Positions 23,290-34,869 of a DNA stretch of 64,000 nucleotides are shown piece after piece. The DNA is taken from positions 53,524,843 through 53,588,842 of the forward strand of contig OW386290.2 in the NCBI GenBank assembly GCA_936432065.2, given 5' to 3'. The notes beneath the pieces are model-generated. The model did not search any database. It had not been told where the DNA came from and saw only the letters and a program-made list of their open reading frames with translations. The DNA is from Rutpela maculata (lineage: Eukaryota > Arthropoda > Insecta > Coleoptera > Cerambycidae). Made by a program: the position numbers and the translations under genes. Positions within the stretch are counted from its first letter, which is position 1. Each line of letters opens with the position of its first letter.

Positions 23290-24536
23290 CTGTCATCGAA
23301 ACATTATTTAACTTATCTCATATTTAAGCACGAACACCTTAAACTTCTATATTCTGGTTCTCAAGCGCTGTTGTCAACAGTCAGAGAAATCAATTTTTTT
23401 GGCCAATATCGGGAAAAGACTTAGCAAAATGTATTGTGCGAGGTTGTGTTGTTTGTTCCCGTTATAATCCTAAATTCAATATTCCTATTATGGATGATTT
23501 GCCTGCTCCTCGTATAACTCCAAGACCTCCATTTCACAATACGGGTGCAGATTATGCAGGACAATTCATAATCAAGGATAGAAAGAGTCGTGGCTGCAAA
23601 ACATTGAAATGCTATCTTTGTCTGTTTATTTGCCTTAGCACGAAAGCAGTTCATTTAGAGTTAGTTACCGAACTAAGCACGCTAGCATTCATAGAAACTT
23701 TTCAACATTTTGTTTCGCGACGAGGCATACCATCGCACATATACAGTGACAATAGCAGTAATTTGTGGGCACTAATACGCAACTAATGGAATTTGGAAAT
23801 TTTATATTAAATTCAAAGGATAACTTAAAGGAACAGTTATAACACAATCTAAATATGAATTGGCACTTTATACCAGGTCATTCTTGGAAGCAGGTGTAAA
23901 ATCTGCTAAGTATCTGTCAAATATTCTTTAAACTTTTGAAAATTTTTATACAATCATAACTCACATAGAAGGTATACTCAACTCTCGACCTTTGACTCCC
24001 TTAACAACTGACCCCAATGACTTTGAGGTACTCACCCTGCGCATTTCCTCATTGGAAAATTCCTCAATTTAGTACCTCATCTCGACCTACGTAACGTACC
24101 AACTGGACGAATTTCTCAGTTCCAACATCTACAGCAACTTAAGCAGCATTTTTGGGCAAGATGGTCCAAAGAATATATATTCCAACTGCAGGAACGTGTT
24201 AAATGAAAGAACAAGCAAGATAATTTCGGTGTTGGATCCGTAGTTCTGATAAAAGATGATAACCTTTTACCTTCGAAGTGGCCTATTGGGCGCCTATGCG
24301 CCTATTGGGCGCATTCATTCAGGAAGTGATTGTATCGTGCGAGTAGTGTCGATAAAGACCGCAAATGGAGTTATAAAATTGTCTGTAGTAAAAGTGGGTC
24401 CACTCCCAATAGACACTTAGCTATAGTTGCATGATATTAAGTTAATTGTTTGTTGAAATTATTTTCGTATCATCTAGTTGAAATGTAATTCCTATTGTAC
24501 TTTATTTGAAAGTCAACCCTTTCAAGGCCAGGGACA
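23290..24536 (+). pseudogene. BEL/Pao LTR retrotransposon integrase region (degenerate)
   Basis: From about 23320 the frames give EHLKLLYSGSQALLSTVREI, then GCVVCSRYNPK (C-x-x-C of the integrase zinc finger) and PRPPFHNTGADYAGQFIIKD (first catalytic D). CYLCLFICLSTKAVHLELVT and GIPSHIYSDNSSNLW follow (second catalytic D; the usual form is Y-S-D-N-G-T-N-F). After a frameshift at about 23760 the remnants include NWHFIPGHS and KWVHSQ-like C-terminal pieces. This is the polyprotein end of a BEL/Pao element; the protease and RT are absent. The pattern H-L-E-L-V-T-x-L-S-T is diagnostic of this group. Confidence 0.88.
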
Positions 24537-24720
24537 TGTTTAGATGTAAGTGTTAGTATGCAGTGCTAACTGGCTATACAATTATTCAGTATAGTCTAAT
24601 ACAAAAAAGGAGTAAGCATCCATCATAAAAAAATTGTCATTATAATTTTGAGACTTTATCAATATATATTTTTGAACAAGAAAGTTTTTATTTAACCATA
24701 CAGTCCACACCACTTGAGCC
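24537..24720 (+). mobile_element. Possible 3' LTR fragment of the BEL/Pao copy
   Basis: A purine-rich AAGGCCAGGGACA is followed by TGTTTAGATGTAAG, as expected for a polypurine tract and LTR start. There is no 5' LTR to compare with, so the right end is a guess. Confidence 0.4.
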
Positions 24721-25624
24721 ATCACAAAAGAGTCCACCTGCTATTACAGCAAGCAGTAGCAGTAGCAGAGAAGAGGAGCTAAACTGCAAGTGATATTCAG
24801 GCAAGGATCCCCAACAATGTAAAGTAATTTTTGGTCCTTAAAAATTCGTGGACCTGCGGCAAATGCCATCTTTGTCATGCTCAACTACGGGTCTGGTAAT
24901 TTTACGATAATCTTAATCAACATTTAATGATGTACTATCATAAAATTCATAAATATTTAAAATAGCTTGTTAGTACAAAATTTCATTTGGATCGTAAAAA
25001 ATTTCACACTTTATCACATATGTTTGTAAATAATTTCAATAAAAGCGTCAAGAATATATTTTCAAATATTCATAATTGTATTATCTTACACTTTATGGTT
25101 CGTTGAAAGGTCATAATGAGAAAAAAAAATACATATTTCGATATCAAAGATGAATGCCCGGAATATATTTTGCGAGTTCAAGGAAGTTGCAAACGAGAAA
25201 GTTTTTTTATTCAAATCCAGTTGTGAGAACCTTAGAGCAATAACATTTCGGAAACGCGCTTCCTATATCAGGCACATAAGAGACCTAATCGGCATAAAAT
25301 TGCAGAAAACTGGGAAAAACTTTGTCCCGAAGAATTTCTTTACCAAACTAGAAACAGGGTATTCTTGCGAAATCTACATTAGTAGCCTTGGTGAAAAGTA
25401 GATATGAGAAAGAGGTGTCTTATCGATATTTTTTCTCGTTAGAACTGTGTGAAGTCCCTCATTAAAACATGTATTATTTATTATCATAATTATTCGAAAT
25501 AACTCTAAAATTCTCAGATTGGAAACTAAGATCAGCATTTGATTGCGTCAAGTTATGGATTAATTAGATATCAACAGTAGAGCAGTACATTCTGCAAAAC
25601 TGTTTTTTTAGTTTATCAGATTTG
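24721..25624. other. No recognisable feature
   Basis: Non-coding. An 83-codon frame at 25150-25401 is basic but matches nothing I know. Confidence 0.45.
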
Positions 25625-26075
25625 AGTTAACTCATAGAGGAAACAGCATTCTACGTTTATGAAATTGGTGCCAAATAGCCTTAGATGTCTAAGATTTAAA
25701 CCTGATGAAGAATTTTCCTACCATTCTTTTATAATAAGACAACGCATAAAATCTGGCATTTCTCAAGGAGGCACTCTAGGGCCAATTTTATACTTATTCT
25801 TTACAGAAGAATAATATCTACTATTGAGTCCTGTGACCCGTTCACTGATGACATGATCATATTAGCGAAAGATACAGATTTACAGATACTAGCGCGCAGC
25901 GAGGTCTCTACAACATAATTGAACTAAAATTGAAGATTTCGCTTGCGCTAGGTCGATTTCTGAATCCATGACTCGGTATAAGTTTATTTTCTTCGAGTAT
26001 TGATTTGAATCATTTCATTAAGTTTTAGGAACTCAGGAAGGTTATCCTGATAGAAACATGCATTAATAATAATGG
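25625..26075 (+). pseudogene. Jockey-like reverse transcriptase fragment
   Basis: Plus-strand pieces read SYHSFIIRQRIKSGISQGGT and LGPILYLFFT, equivalent to G-V-P-Q-G-S-x-L-G-P of the RT palm. After a frameshift they give FTDDMIILAKDTDLQILA, equivalent to Y-A-D-D. About 150 residues of the palm remain, with several stops. Probably a 5'- and 3'-truncated LINE. Confidence 0.6.
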
Positions 26076-26512
26076 GCGCTAGGGGGTTTCCTTCAGAATT
26101 TTGATAGATTGTCGGGACAATTGCAGTTTCTTAGGAAATTTATAGTATCTACAAGATGGAAAGTCCCGACAGGTGATAGCAGTTAAGGAAAATAATTGAG
26201 TTGGTGGAGAGAGGCCTTTTAAAAATGTTACTAGCTATAATATGTTCCTCTTCAGGTAAACAATTCAACAAAACTTCTCGTATTATATCAAGTAAATCCT
26301 GAGATATCCAGTAAATAAATAACCATTCATTGATTGACTTTTGTTTTATCATTAAGATGTTTAGAAACACCTCATAAGTGGGTAAGTAGCAAAGCTGGGA
26401 AAATACTTTGAAAAAGTATTTAAATAATAAATAACAAAAGTAATTAAATAGTTTCAACTTAGTATTTAAATACTTTCTGAATATTTAAATACTTTGATAA
26501 CAATGAAATATT

Positions 26513-26634
26513 TTAAAGCGTAGTTAAGTGTAACAATAGCCTTTAATGGTTAAACTTCACCAAATTGTATATTTTCTATTTTTGTAGAAATCAATAAAGA
26601 CTTATTATTATCATTATCATTATTATTATATTAA
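26513..26634 (+). mobile_element. Short 3' end copy of the CR1/Jockey-group LINE
   Basis: GTTAAGTGTAACAATAGCC and the following TTAAACTTC match the 3' UTR of the LINE at 14737. It ends with AATAAAGACTTATTATTATC and a TTA/TCA-type tail. About 120 bases, severely 5'-truncated, nested in the AT-word element. Confidence 0.6.
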
Positions 26635-26977
26635 ATACTATTTGACTATTTGAGGTGTCAAAATTTTAAGTTTCAAGACTTTCATGAACTTCTACAACAC
26701 TATTTTAATACCTTTATACTTAATCAGTTCTAGTTGGGTATTGGACTTTTACTTATCCTTAGAGCTAGACCTGCGTCTTCAACAAATACCCAAATAAAGC
26801 ACAGAGACTATGGCAGTAGAATACCACTATTCTGCTCAACTGTTCCCGTCACAATCACAAAACATAATATACATTAACAATTAACACTTACTTACTCTAT
26901 GTCTGCCCTCAAACAACTTTCTGGGAATTAAGACGTGAATGACTGAATGTATTTATTAACTACATAGTATAGTATAT

Positions 26978-27756
26978 GTCTTGATTCTTGACGAGCATCT
27001 GCCTGTCTCCCTGATGTATTTAATTATATTTGTTGTATTTATTTAAATACTTTTGAGATTCAAATACTTAGAGGATATTCAAATATTTCTGAAAGTATTT
27101 AAGTACTATCAGAAAAGGATTTAAACACTTTTTTAAAAGTATTTAAATACTTCCCAGTTATTTAAATAGTTTAAGTATTTATAAATACGTTTAGATCATT
27201 TTCACAAATATTAAGTACTAAATATTTCAGATAAGGTATTTGCAAGTATAAATACAAATACTTGCTGCAAGAAGTATTTAAATACTCGGTATTTAAATAC
27301 TTTCTAGTATTTAAATACTTTCTAGTATTTAAATACTTATGAGGTATTTGTAAGTACATATTTGCCCAGCTCTGGTACGTCTTGATTCTTGACGAGTATC
27401 TGCCTGTCTCCCTGATATATTTGATTATACTTGATGTATTTATTTAAATACTTTTGAGATTCAAATACTTAGAGGACATTCAAATATTTCTGAACGTATT
27501 TAAATACTGTCAAAAAAGGATTTAAATACTTTTTAAAAAGTATTTAAATACTTCCCAGTTATTTAAATAGTTTAAGTATTTATAAATACGTTTAGGATTA
27601 TTTTCAAATACTAAGTAGTAAATATTTCAGATAAAGTATTTGCAAGTATAAATACAAATACTTGCTGCAAGAAGTATTTAAATACTCGGTATTTAAATAC
27701 TTTCTAGTATTTAAATACTTATGAGGTATTTGTAAGTACATATTTGCCCAGCTCTG
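26978..27756. repeat. Two-unit tandem duplication, period about 401
   Basis: Both units start GTCTTGATTCTTGACGAG and end at CCCAGCTCTG. The first has one additional TTTCTAGTATTTAAATACTT word, so word copy number changes by slippage. Frames across it are repeat artefacts. Confidence 0.9.
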
Positions 27757-29554
27757 GTAAATAATTATTGTAATGAAATAATTAATAAATATAAATGGAT
27801 AAATATAAAGAGGACTAGGCAACGAATGCATAATATCAACATCAACGTTGTCAAAACTGTGAGCTTGGAGGTTAACTTTCAGTGTGTTTTCGTATTTATA
27901 AGCACACTTCATGCACAATGCTTCAGTGTTTGCTTATTCTTCTTCACAGCTTGTGATTGGTAACAGATCTTTGACAACCTTAAAAGTGTCTAATTCATCA
28001 AATGAATGAATCATGAGACTTACGGTGATCGTTGACAAGTCAAATGGTGTAATTTGTTTAGTACGTCATATGAAGAATCCGAGTGTCTTTTGATTTTTTT
28101 CGTTCTACTGCATGTTTGAGAAAATATGAAAATGTGGTCCTTTATTTTTTCATTAAATATAGAGATAAGATATCACCCTGTATTCTAAAAAGAACTACAA
28201 AAATAATAGTTACCAGTTGATCAAAAATAAAAAAGATTTACCCCATCATCGTGTATATTCATTAGTATGCATATTTGCAAGTGGAAAAGTGGTTTACAAT
28301 TCGATTGCATTTAGATTAGGATACACAATCAAATCAGATGATGATGAGACTGAGTTAAGAGTAGAATAAAATACCATTGGCGACATACATTTGAATAAAA
28401 AGAAATACCGCACCATACTCTAATGCTACATTTATTAATTGTAAAAATGATTCCAACTGATATGCGATAATATAAGATATAAATCTATATAATCATACAC
28501 TTTTAGTCTTGCTTTACATATCTTTTCTCTCTCAATCAATTTATTTACGAAAATAATCTGCTCAACAATTAGCTCTAGAATCTCATTCTATTTCCAATCC
28601 GTCTTAAAATTTAATCACCTGCCAGGCATTTTAATTGTGCTAGTAGCCTTTCTCGTAAGAAGATGACGTATTTTTATTGTTCCAAATATAAACTACATGG
28701 CTATTTTAGCAGGTTTATATAAAGAGGAGTGCAAAGTACCGCATTTTCTGGTTGGTAAAGAGAGAGAGTATTTATAGAATGTTATAAAACAAAACGTATA
28801 AATCATGTTATGCATTTTGCATAAAATTTCAAGTAAAGTTACTTTGGGAATACAACAGCTATTAAACGACTTGTAGTTGACATACTACAAAAGTGAATGA
28901 ATATTATTCACCTTGTTCGAATTTCAAACATTAGTACTGCAAATTTATGGAAACAAAGTTCAAGTTCAATGACGCTACTCGAGTAAAATATGTGCGGGAG
29001 CAAGTACTAAGGATACATTTTTTGAATCACCATTACACTTTACTAATGGAATACTAAAATACTTTCATGAATTTAGGATGAATGGACAAAGAATATTACC
29101 TGAACTTGTTAAATAGACACGCATTGGAACATATATAGGTATAATATACCGGGTGATTTAGTTTGATATTCGCGACCTGCATCGTTTTTATTTCAAGAAA
29201 ATATTACAACAAATCATATATATTTGCATATCGCTTATCAAGGTCTATCAAATGATGTACTTAAATTATATGCGATCACACATGCCAAAGTAACGATATT
29301 CAACTTTCTTTTTCAAATGGTATGCTATACTTTTTTGCCTATTGTTGTAGAGATTTTCCTTCTGCATTCAACTGTGTAAAGAAAATCAACAGTTCCATAA
29401 GAAAAATTTCGAGAATATTAATAAAATATGATAAAACCTCATTCAAAGGTTTTGTTTCTGAATCATAGTTAGCCATGAAAACAATTGAATTTTGACATTG
29501 CACTGCGCATAAACAATAATCAGGTTGTTCTGATACGAAAGTGATCGATTCTAG
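27757..29554. other. No recognisable feature
   Basis: AT-rich non-coding DNA. ACCGGGTGATTTAG near 29150 resembles insect transposon tips, but no partner was found. Confidence 0.45.
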
Positions 29555-31685
29555 ATCTTTCAGCCCTACTTCACATCGACCTGAAACGATCTTTAGATTA
29601 GTTATTGACCAGGACTCCCAATCTTTTTACAAAGCGTGTGATTTTCCTGGGGGCTAATTTCCCTGTGTCTTCAGGCATTAGTTCCACCTTTTATAGGTAC
29701 TTTAGCCTAGTGTGGACTAGAACCTTGCATTCGCAAATAATATGTTTCGCAGTTTCTATTGCAGTATTGCAGTAACTGCACATATCGTCATCTGCCTTGC
29801 CCATGTTCTTAAGATGGTATCATAAGGGGCAATGGCCTGTTAAAAGGCCTTAAGTCAGACTTTTCGAGTTCTGGAAGCCTGGCATTTTTTGACGAATAAG
29901 TAATGAACTTTTTCGCTCTTTTTTTGACCCGGAGTATTTCTCCAGTAGGACTCTTTCTGTTCCTTTTCCCATTTTAGGAGCTCCTCCGATATGTATCCCT
30001 TAGATACGCCACAAAACGGTTCGGACCCAAAGAATGGGGCTTCATCACCTTTTTTTTTTTTGTTTTGCAAGGGTGTCAGCTAATTCGTTTCCTTCTATTT
30101 CCTCATACCCTGGCACCCACATCAAGGTAACCTTGTTGTTTTTTGCCAATTGCTTCAGGGATTTTCTGCATTACCAGGTAATTTTAGACTCAAAGGTGTA
30201 GGACCTGAGACCTTTTAATGCTGCCCGGCTGTCTGAGAGTATATAGATTTTTGCCCTTCGAATGTTCCCGCTACGCCCGTGCCAACCCTTCAGCTCCTTC
30301 GATCCATCTGTGTACTAGATGAGCGACTCCTTCTAAAAACTGCAGGACTTCGACTTTGCTCGTCTGGCAACTCTCGATCAGCACATCAAACGGGCAATCA
30401 AAGTCCCGCTTAATTGGCATAGTCAGTGGGTTTGGTCACGGGTTCCAGTTCAATTGTTTCTAGAATCCTTAGGTGACCAACCAGCTCTCCTGGTTTGAAA
30501 GAGAGTACCTGCTGCAGCCTTAGGGCACTAAGTGCTGCCTCCTTCCTTACATGCAGATGTAGAGGTAGCAAGTCTAGCATTACCTCTATAGCTGCTGTGG
30601 GACAGGAGCACATTGCTCCTGTAACCCTTAAGCAGGCAATGCGTTGCAACTTCTGCAACTTTCATTGTGTTAATTTTTCTTCAGTTTTTGGCCACCATGA
30701 TGCATAGGTGACCATGGGTCTTACAACCGATAGGTAGGACCAGTAGATCATCTTCAGTTTTAGACCCCGTGTCCTACCAAATAGCCTGCGGCACGTCCAC
30801 ATAGCCGCAGTGGCTTTGGTAAGTGTTCTTTCTAGGTGAGAGTTTCAGGTAATTCTTTGATCCAGGATTATTCCTAGATATTTAACTTTACTACTAAATT
30901 CAGCACTATTCTATTTAGCAGAGGGGCTCTTAAACTTAGTTTTATCCTTTTAGGGCCGTTACTTTCATCTCCAGTTAAGCCTGTTCTATACATAGATCCC
31001 ATGGAAACAATTATTGTATCCAAAGAAATTATCTGGAGAATAGACTTAACTAGAGATGAAAGTACTGGGCCATAGTAAATGCAACAATAACTGTTTTGCT
31101 CGTATTGACGCTGATGCCCTTTAGCGAGCACCATTTGGATATTATGTTTAAGGCGATTTGCATGAGATTTGAAATCATAACCTCTTGTCTGCCTCTTACA
31201 GTAATAACAAAGTCATCAGCATAGCCTTGAACGTTGAAGCCAGAATTATTCAGGAGGAGGTCATCCTCCACCATTGACCACAGCAGGGGTGATAGAACTC
31301 CACCTTGTGGACAACCCTTGGCCGTAATCACTGTGGCGGATTCCCCCCCATATTCGTAGTAATTATTCGACTTCTTAACATGGATACAATTCATGTTGGA
31401 TACAATCCATTTGATAGTTGGGAATTGTATATCCCTTTTCTCTGCGCCTCTTTGTATGCACTCATATGAGGTGTTATCAAATACTCTGTATCTATGAATG
31501 CACACATTGCCACTTCCTTTGCGGCAAATGTCTTTTCAATGCCTTTGACCAGACCATGTAGAGCATTTACTGTCGATTTGCCAGATTGATAGGCAAATTG
31601 TTTTGGATGAAACGGGGCCGTGTGAGGGTTTCGCTTCTGACATGTACGTCTAGTATTTTCTCCATTGTTTTCAGGAGAAAACTAA
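29555..31685 (-). pseudogene. LOA/R1-like non-LTR retrotransposon, copy B (RT and RNase H)
   Basis: Minus-strand order: SFLLKTMEKILDVHVRSETL (RT start), a fingers segment with N-A-L-H-G-L-V-K-G-I-E-K, FDNTSYECIQRGAEKRDIQF and KGCPQGGVLSPLLWSMVEDD. These are followed by NVQGYADDFVITVRGRQEV (catalytic D-D) and SKWCSLKGISVNTSKTVIVA. Then come LQRIACLRVTGAMCSCPTAA, IEVMLDLLPLHLHVRKEAAL, RNase H pieces (LSDSRA-like; EGNELADTLAKQ-like near 30090) and a C-terminal C-x-x-C near 29770. Stops and shifts make it dead. The 3' terminus agrees with copy A. A 119 bp miniature element interrupts it at 30953-31071. Confidence 0.85.
30953..31071. mobile_element. 119 bp miniature inverted-repeat element inside LOA copy B
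   Basis: The inverted ends GGCCGTTACTTTCATCTCC and GAGATGAAAGTACTGGGCC continue into AGTTAAGCCTGTTCT and its near complement, so each arm is about 34 bases. Copy A lacks this segment: there CTTAGTTTTCTC... runs straight on to AACAATAACTGTTT. The interval is therefore an insertion. A TA duplication (Tc1-like) is possible at the edges but not clean. Confidence 0.8.
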
Positions 31686-32150
31686 AGGCTAAAGTGATCG
31701 ATATATGCACTGCTAGTAAATAACCGGCAATAAAACGGAAGCAAGTTTGCTTACATCCACTGCATCTTGTCAATGGATACAAGAAAGATACTTGCAATGA
31801 TATGTTTAAAAAAATTATATGAGGATTATATACTACATTTCGATATGTCGCTTATTGCGCTATTTAATAGTCCTATTCAAAAATTCTTGAGGTACATTAC
31901 ATATGAATTTTCTAGTTATAAAATAGCAAGCATGTCTTACAGCGTTTTCTAATTCATTTACATTTCCTTGGCTATCTTGCGTAGGTATACCTTATTTTTT
32001 TAGATGTCTCCATAAAAAGTCGATGTTTAACATTTTAAAAAAGTGGAGAATATATTAGCAGAAATTCAAAATTAGGAAAAAGGTTAACAATTCGATAACA
32101 AGATTTGCAATTGGTGAATACATTAGTAGAATATCAATTTTATAGTTATT
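31686..32150. other. No recognisable feature
   Basis: AT-rich gap upstream of LOA copy B. The frame at 31767-31952 is not recognised. Confidence 0.5.
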
Positions 32151-32278
32151 AAGGTACCAAAGGTGTTATAAGGATAATAACGCACCGAGGTCGGCAGTGT
32201 ACAATCTCGAGGGCCTCTGGCCCGAGGGAATGTACGTCGACCGAGGGCGTCATTATCCTATAACACCCGTGGTGCCTT
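32151..32278. repeat. 128 bp palindromic foldback
   Basis: The arms start AAGGTACCAAAGGTGTTATA and end with the near complement TATAACACCCGTGGTGCCTT. Inside are paired GGATAATAACGC / GCGTCATTATCC and GTGTACA / TGTAC. The centre is CTCGAGGGCCTCTGGCCCGAG. A candidate MITE. Confidence 0.75.
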
Positions 32279-32284
32279 CAACGT

Positions 32285-32603
32285 TTAATGTCCTGCAAGT
32301 CTGTTATTTAATTCGATTTTTTTTTTGACATTTACGATTTATTAATTTAACATCTATTATGTTCAGAAGGATTTGATTTAAAAGAGAGTAAAAATCAAAA
32401 TTGTTTGTAAACGCCGCCGTTGCATAGCAACGCATTTTGTTTGTCAATAACGCTATCATAATTTGCTTGTTTTGGGTTGTATTATAATTTTATAATGCCC
32501 TAGGGCGGTATAGATATTCATAACGGCCTAGGGCGTCATTTTTCATTTAATGTATCTGAAAGTAGGGTGGTTATTGTAAAATAACAGACTTGTAGGACAT
32601 TAA
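32285..32603. mobile_element. 319 bp MITE with TTAA ends
   Basis: The ends TTAATGTCCTGCAAGTCTG and CAGACTTGTAGGACATTAA are inverted repeats of about 26 bases including ATAACAGAC. TTAA at both edges would fit a piggyBac-type duplication, though the TIR itself does not begin with the usual CCC. The interior has a second palindrome around CCCTAGGGCG and GGCCTAGGGCG (about 32495-32535). Confidence 0.65.
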
Positions 32604-32635
32604 AATTATTTAAGCTGTTGAAAAACAAATTTTGC

Positions 32636-32800
32636 TAGATCGAGTCAAACTGATCTTCGCCGAGTAAGAGACAGCAGCTTTGTCACCCAGCAGCATACAA
32701 ATACTACTAAAACCAGAGCCCAACGAAGTTCGACTAGTAGAAGGTAAAGCTTATGTTCAAAATACAAGGGTCGTGGGCTTGAAATGAAGCAATGCATGCC
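32636..32800 (+). pseudogene. Second Tc1-like fragment
   Basis: The DNA is a diverged copy of 8815-8925: GAGTCAAACTGATCTTCGCC, CGAGTAAGAGACAGCAGC, CCAGCAGCATACAAATACTA and CAGAGCCCAACGAAG align in order with the first copy. It covers the segment just before the first catalytic D. No readable frame remains. Confidence 0.6.
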
Positions 32801-33429
32801 GCATGCCACTTATTTCACTTGATAAGGAGTCAAATATAACAATAAGTCACTTCTTGGCAACCCAGATACGTGTTTTTCACTCCCTACACCCCCTCAAAGG
32901 ATGGAATTTTCAATTGTCTGTAACTCGGTACCCCTCAAACTCTCAGATTCTTTTGGGCGTCAAAGTTTTCGTAGTTTAAAGGAGAATAAAGATCATTACA
33001 ATAAATTTGAAAAATTCTTAGTTACCGCGATATTTTAAATTAAATAAAATTTTATCACCCTTCTTAATCTAAAATAAATTAATAGTTTAAAAAACCAAAA
33101 AAAAACATGCTTTTATAAATACTGCACTAAAAAGCAAAAAATAATCATCGAACCTGTTCTCTCTGTCTACTCCGCAAGGGCCTTAGCGTAAGCCGTGTTT
33201 GTAATTAAGTAAATATTTGAGTATAAAAGCGTGGGGCCTTTTTCATTTAATCTAATGATGTCTTCAGCATTTTAATTTTTATCAAACCAGTTCCAAATAG
33301 CATTCTAAAAGCGCCACACGCTAGTGCAGTATTTATAAAATCATTTTAGTCTCATATTTAAGGTGAGAATTTTGGTACTTTCGAAAAAACACACAATTTG
33401 TTAAATTTAGACCGGATAATTGTAATCTG
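32801..33429. other. No recognisable feature
   Basis: Non-coding gap. CACTCCCTACACCCCCTCAA near 32879 resembles 3' flanks of dispersed insect repeats but cannot be placed. Confidence 0.4.
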
Positions 33430-33905
33430 CAACCTCGATAACGCACAGATACCCATTTTCAGTCGAATCCGACAATAATAATTGATAAAACCTCCGCCCT
33501 GTTGACGCCGCCATTGTGAATTTTTGAGTTTTGATCACATATTTGTTTTCTACTTATCAAGCCCTTTCTTTTGATATCCATATCAAGGGAATCCGACGAT
33601 AATTGATAAAACCTATCCGCAATCTTGACGCCGCCATTTTGAATTTTTAAGTTTTCATCACATATTTGTTTTCTTTTGATACTCATATCAAGGGGGTGTA
33701 AAAAAAATTACAATCCGCCATCTTGGGGCGGTGGCCATTTTGAACATATTATAATATTGAGTATACTATATTATATTGTCATCACATAACTGCCAAATTT
33801 CATGATGATACAACAATTAGAAGTGGGTGAAATTCAGTTCCATAGATTTTTTTACTTACATAGATACAGGTGAACCTAATAAAAGCATGTTAAAAAAAAT
33901 ATATA
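33430..33905 (+). repeat. Dispersed repeat with a GCCATTTTGAATTTTT tandem, copy 1
   Basis: Two imperfect units (about 33465-33590 and 33590-33690) carry CCGCCATTTTGAATTTTTAA, CACATATTTGTTTTCT and CATATCAAGGG. The right end GCCAAATTTCATGATG then GTGGGTGAAATTCAG resembles the 3' end of copy 2 near 35690. The layout is like a LINE 3' UTR with internal tandem units, but I cannot assign a clade. Confidence 0.6.
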
Positions 33906-33921
33906 ACTTAGGCAAAAATTG

Positions 33922-34057
33922 TTATGCCGGCTCCACACATTCGGCGAAGTCGAGCAAACTAAGGCGAATAACGAATGTGTGGAGGGTATTTGTAGACCGT
34001 GAATTGTTCGGCAAATGTTTCGGCGATAGTTTCGCCGCATGTGCGGAGCCGGCATTA
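33922..34057. mobile_element. Harbinger-like MITE, about 130 bp, TTA target duplication
   Basis: The inverted tips TGCCGGCTCCACACATTCGG (33925) and the complement of CGCATGTGCGGAGCCGGCA (ends 34054) are flanked on both sides by TTA. A 3 bp TWA duplication is the rule for PIF/Harbinger elements. An internal CGAATGTGTGGAG repeats the left arm in inverse, suggesting an aborted or rearranged end. Confidence 0.7.
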
Positions 34058-34599
34058 CTCACACATTTAGTCCCTAGAACGGGATAAATAAAAAATTAAC
34101 ACATAGGAAGACACTACTTCAAAAATTGACTGAAGCGGCAAAACGTGTAGAGTGTAATGTGTAATACTTCACTTAGGTTGAAATTATTATTTCTACTAGA
34201 GAAGGCAATTTTCCCAAAAATGAGTTTTTTCCTGGGAGAGAAAATGGGTTTTAACACATTTTTGAATTTGCCGCCAATTCTAACATATCTTTTAATCTCA
34301 GTCTTCAAAATTTCGTTATTTCATCATTTGGTGTGGGTGTCAATTTTCTCCAAATATCTAATAGTGCTAATAATGCTAATGCTAATGAATAGTAATTAAA
34401 AAATACTGAAAGTAATTGTTGTTAGTTTGGTTCCAATTGGCGGTAAATTCAAAAATGGGTTTTAACCTCCCTGGAAACAACCCATTTTTGGGAAAATTAC
34501 CATCTCTAATTTCTACTAACAGAATAATGTTTAAAAGTATAGTTCAGGAATTATGAATAATAAAATTAAATAGAAAAAATTTTTAAGAAAAGCTTTTAT

Positions 34600-34790
34600 T
34601 TGAAAAAACTACTAAAAAGTAAAAATTTTTTTTTTAAATTCGTACACCTAGAAACCAAAAGCTTTGGGGACGGTCATATAGTGTTATTGCATAGTTACTT
34701 TGCTTAATTGACCGCCCCCAAAGCTTTTGGTTTCCAGGTATATGAATTTTAAAAAAAATATTTTTACTTTTAGTCTAGATTTTTCTTCAA
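34600..34790. repeat. Foldback with roughly 75 bp arms
   Basis: The left arm contains CCTAGAAACCAAAAGCTTTG and GGGACGGTCA. The right arm mirrors it (TGACCGCCCCCAAAGCTTTT, GGTTTCCAGG), extending outward through AAAATTTTTTTT and AGTAAAAA. The loop is at 34676-34710. Likely a MITE; no target duplication identified. Confidence 0.7.
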
Positions 34791-34869
34791 ATTTTTTTTT
34801 ATATAATTTTATTTTTTTACTTTTTAGTCTACTTATTTTACAGGCAAACAGACAGACAAAACCCTTTCA

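Larger units (their letters stand above)
26382..27764. mobile_element. hAT-like non-autonomous element built of TATTTAAATACTT words
   Basis: The left tip CAAAGCTGGGAAAATAC (26390) and right tip TTTGCCCAGCTCTG (ends 27756) form inverted tips of the CAGAGCTGGGCAA type seen in hAT elements. The flanking octamers GTAAGTAG and GTAAATAA differ by two transitions, consistent with an aged 8 bp duplication. The interior is dominated by self-complementary TATTTAAATACTT words. The right half is a tandem duplication (26978-27378 and 27379-27756, period about 401), each ending in its own CAGCTCTG tip. There is no transposase. A LINE 3' end is inserted at 26513-26634. Confidence 0.65.

Noticed and set aside
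25150..25401. 83-codon basic frame
   Set aside because: No recognisable motif; length is within chance for this composition.
27171..27918. Tyr/Leu/Asn-rich repeated minus-strand frames (27171-27359, 27604-27918)
   Set aside because: They are TATTTAAATACTT word repeats in translation.
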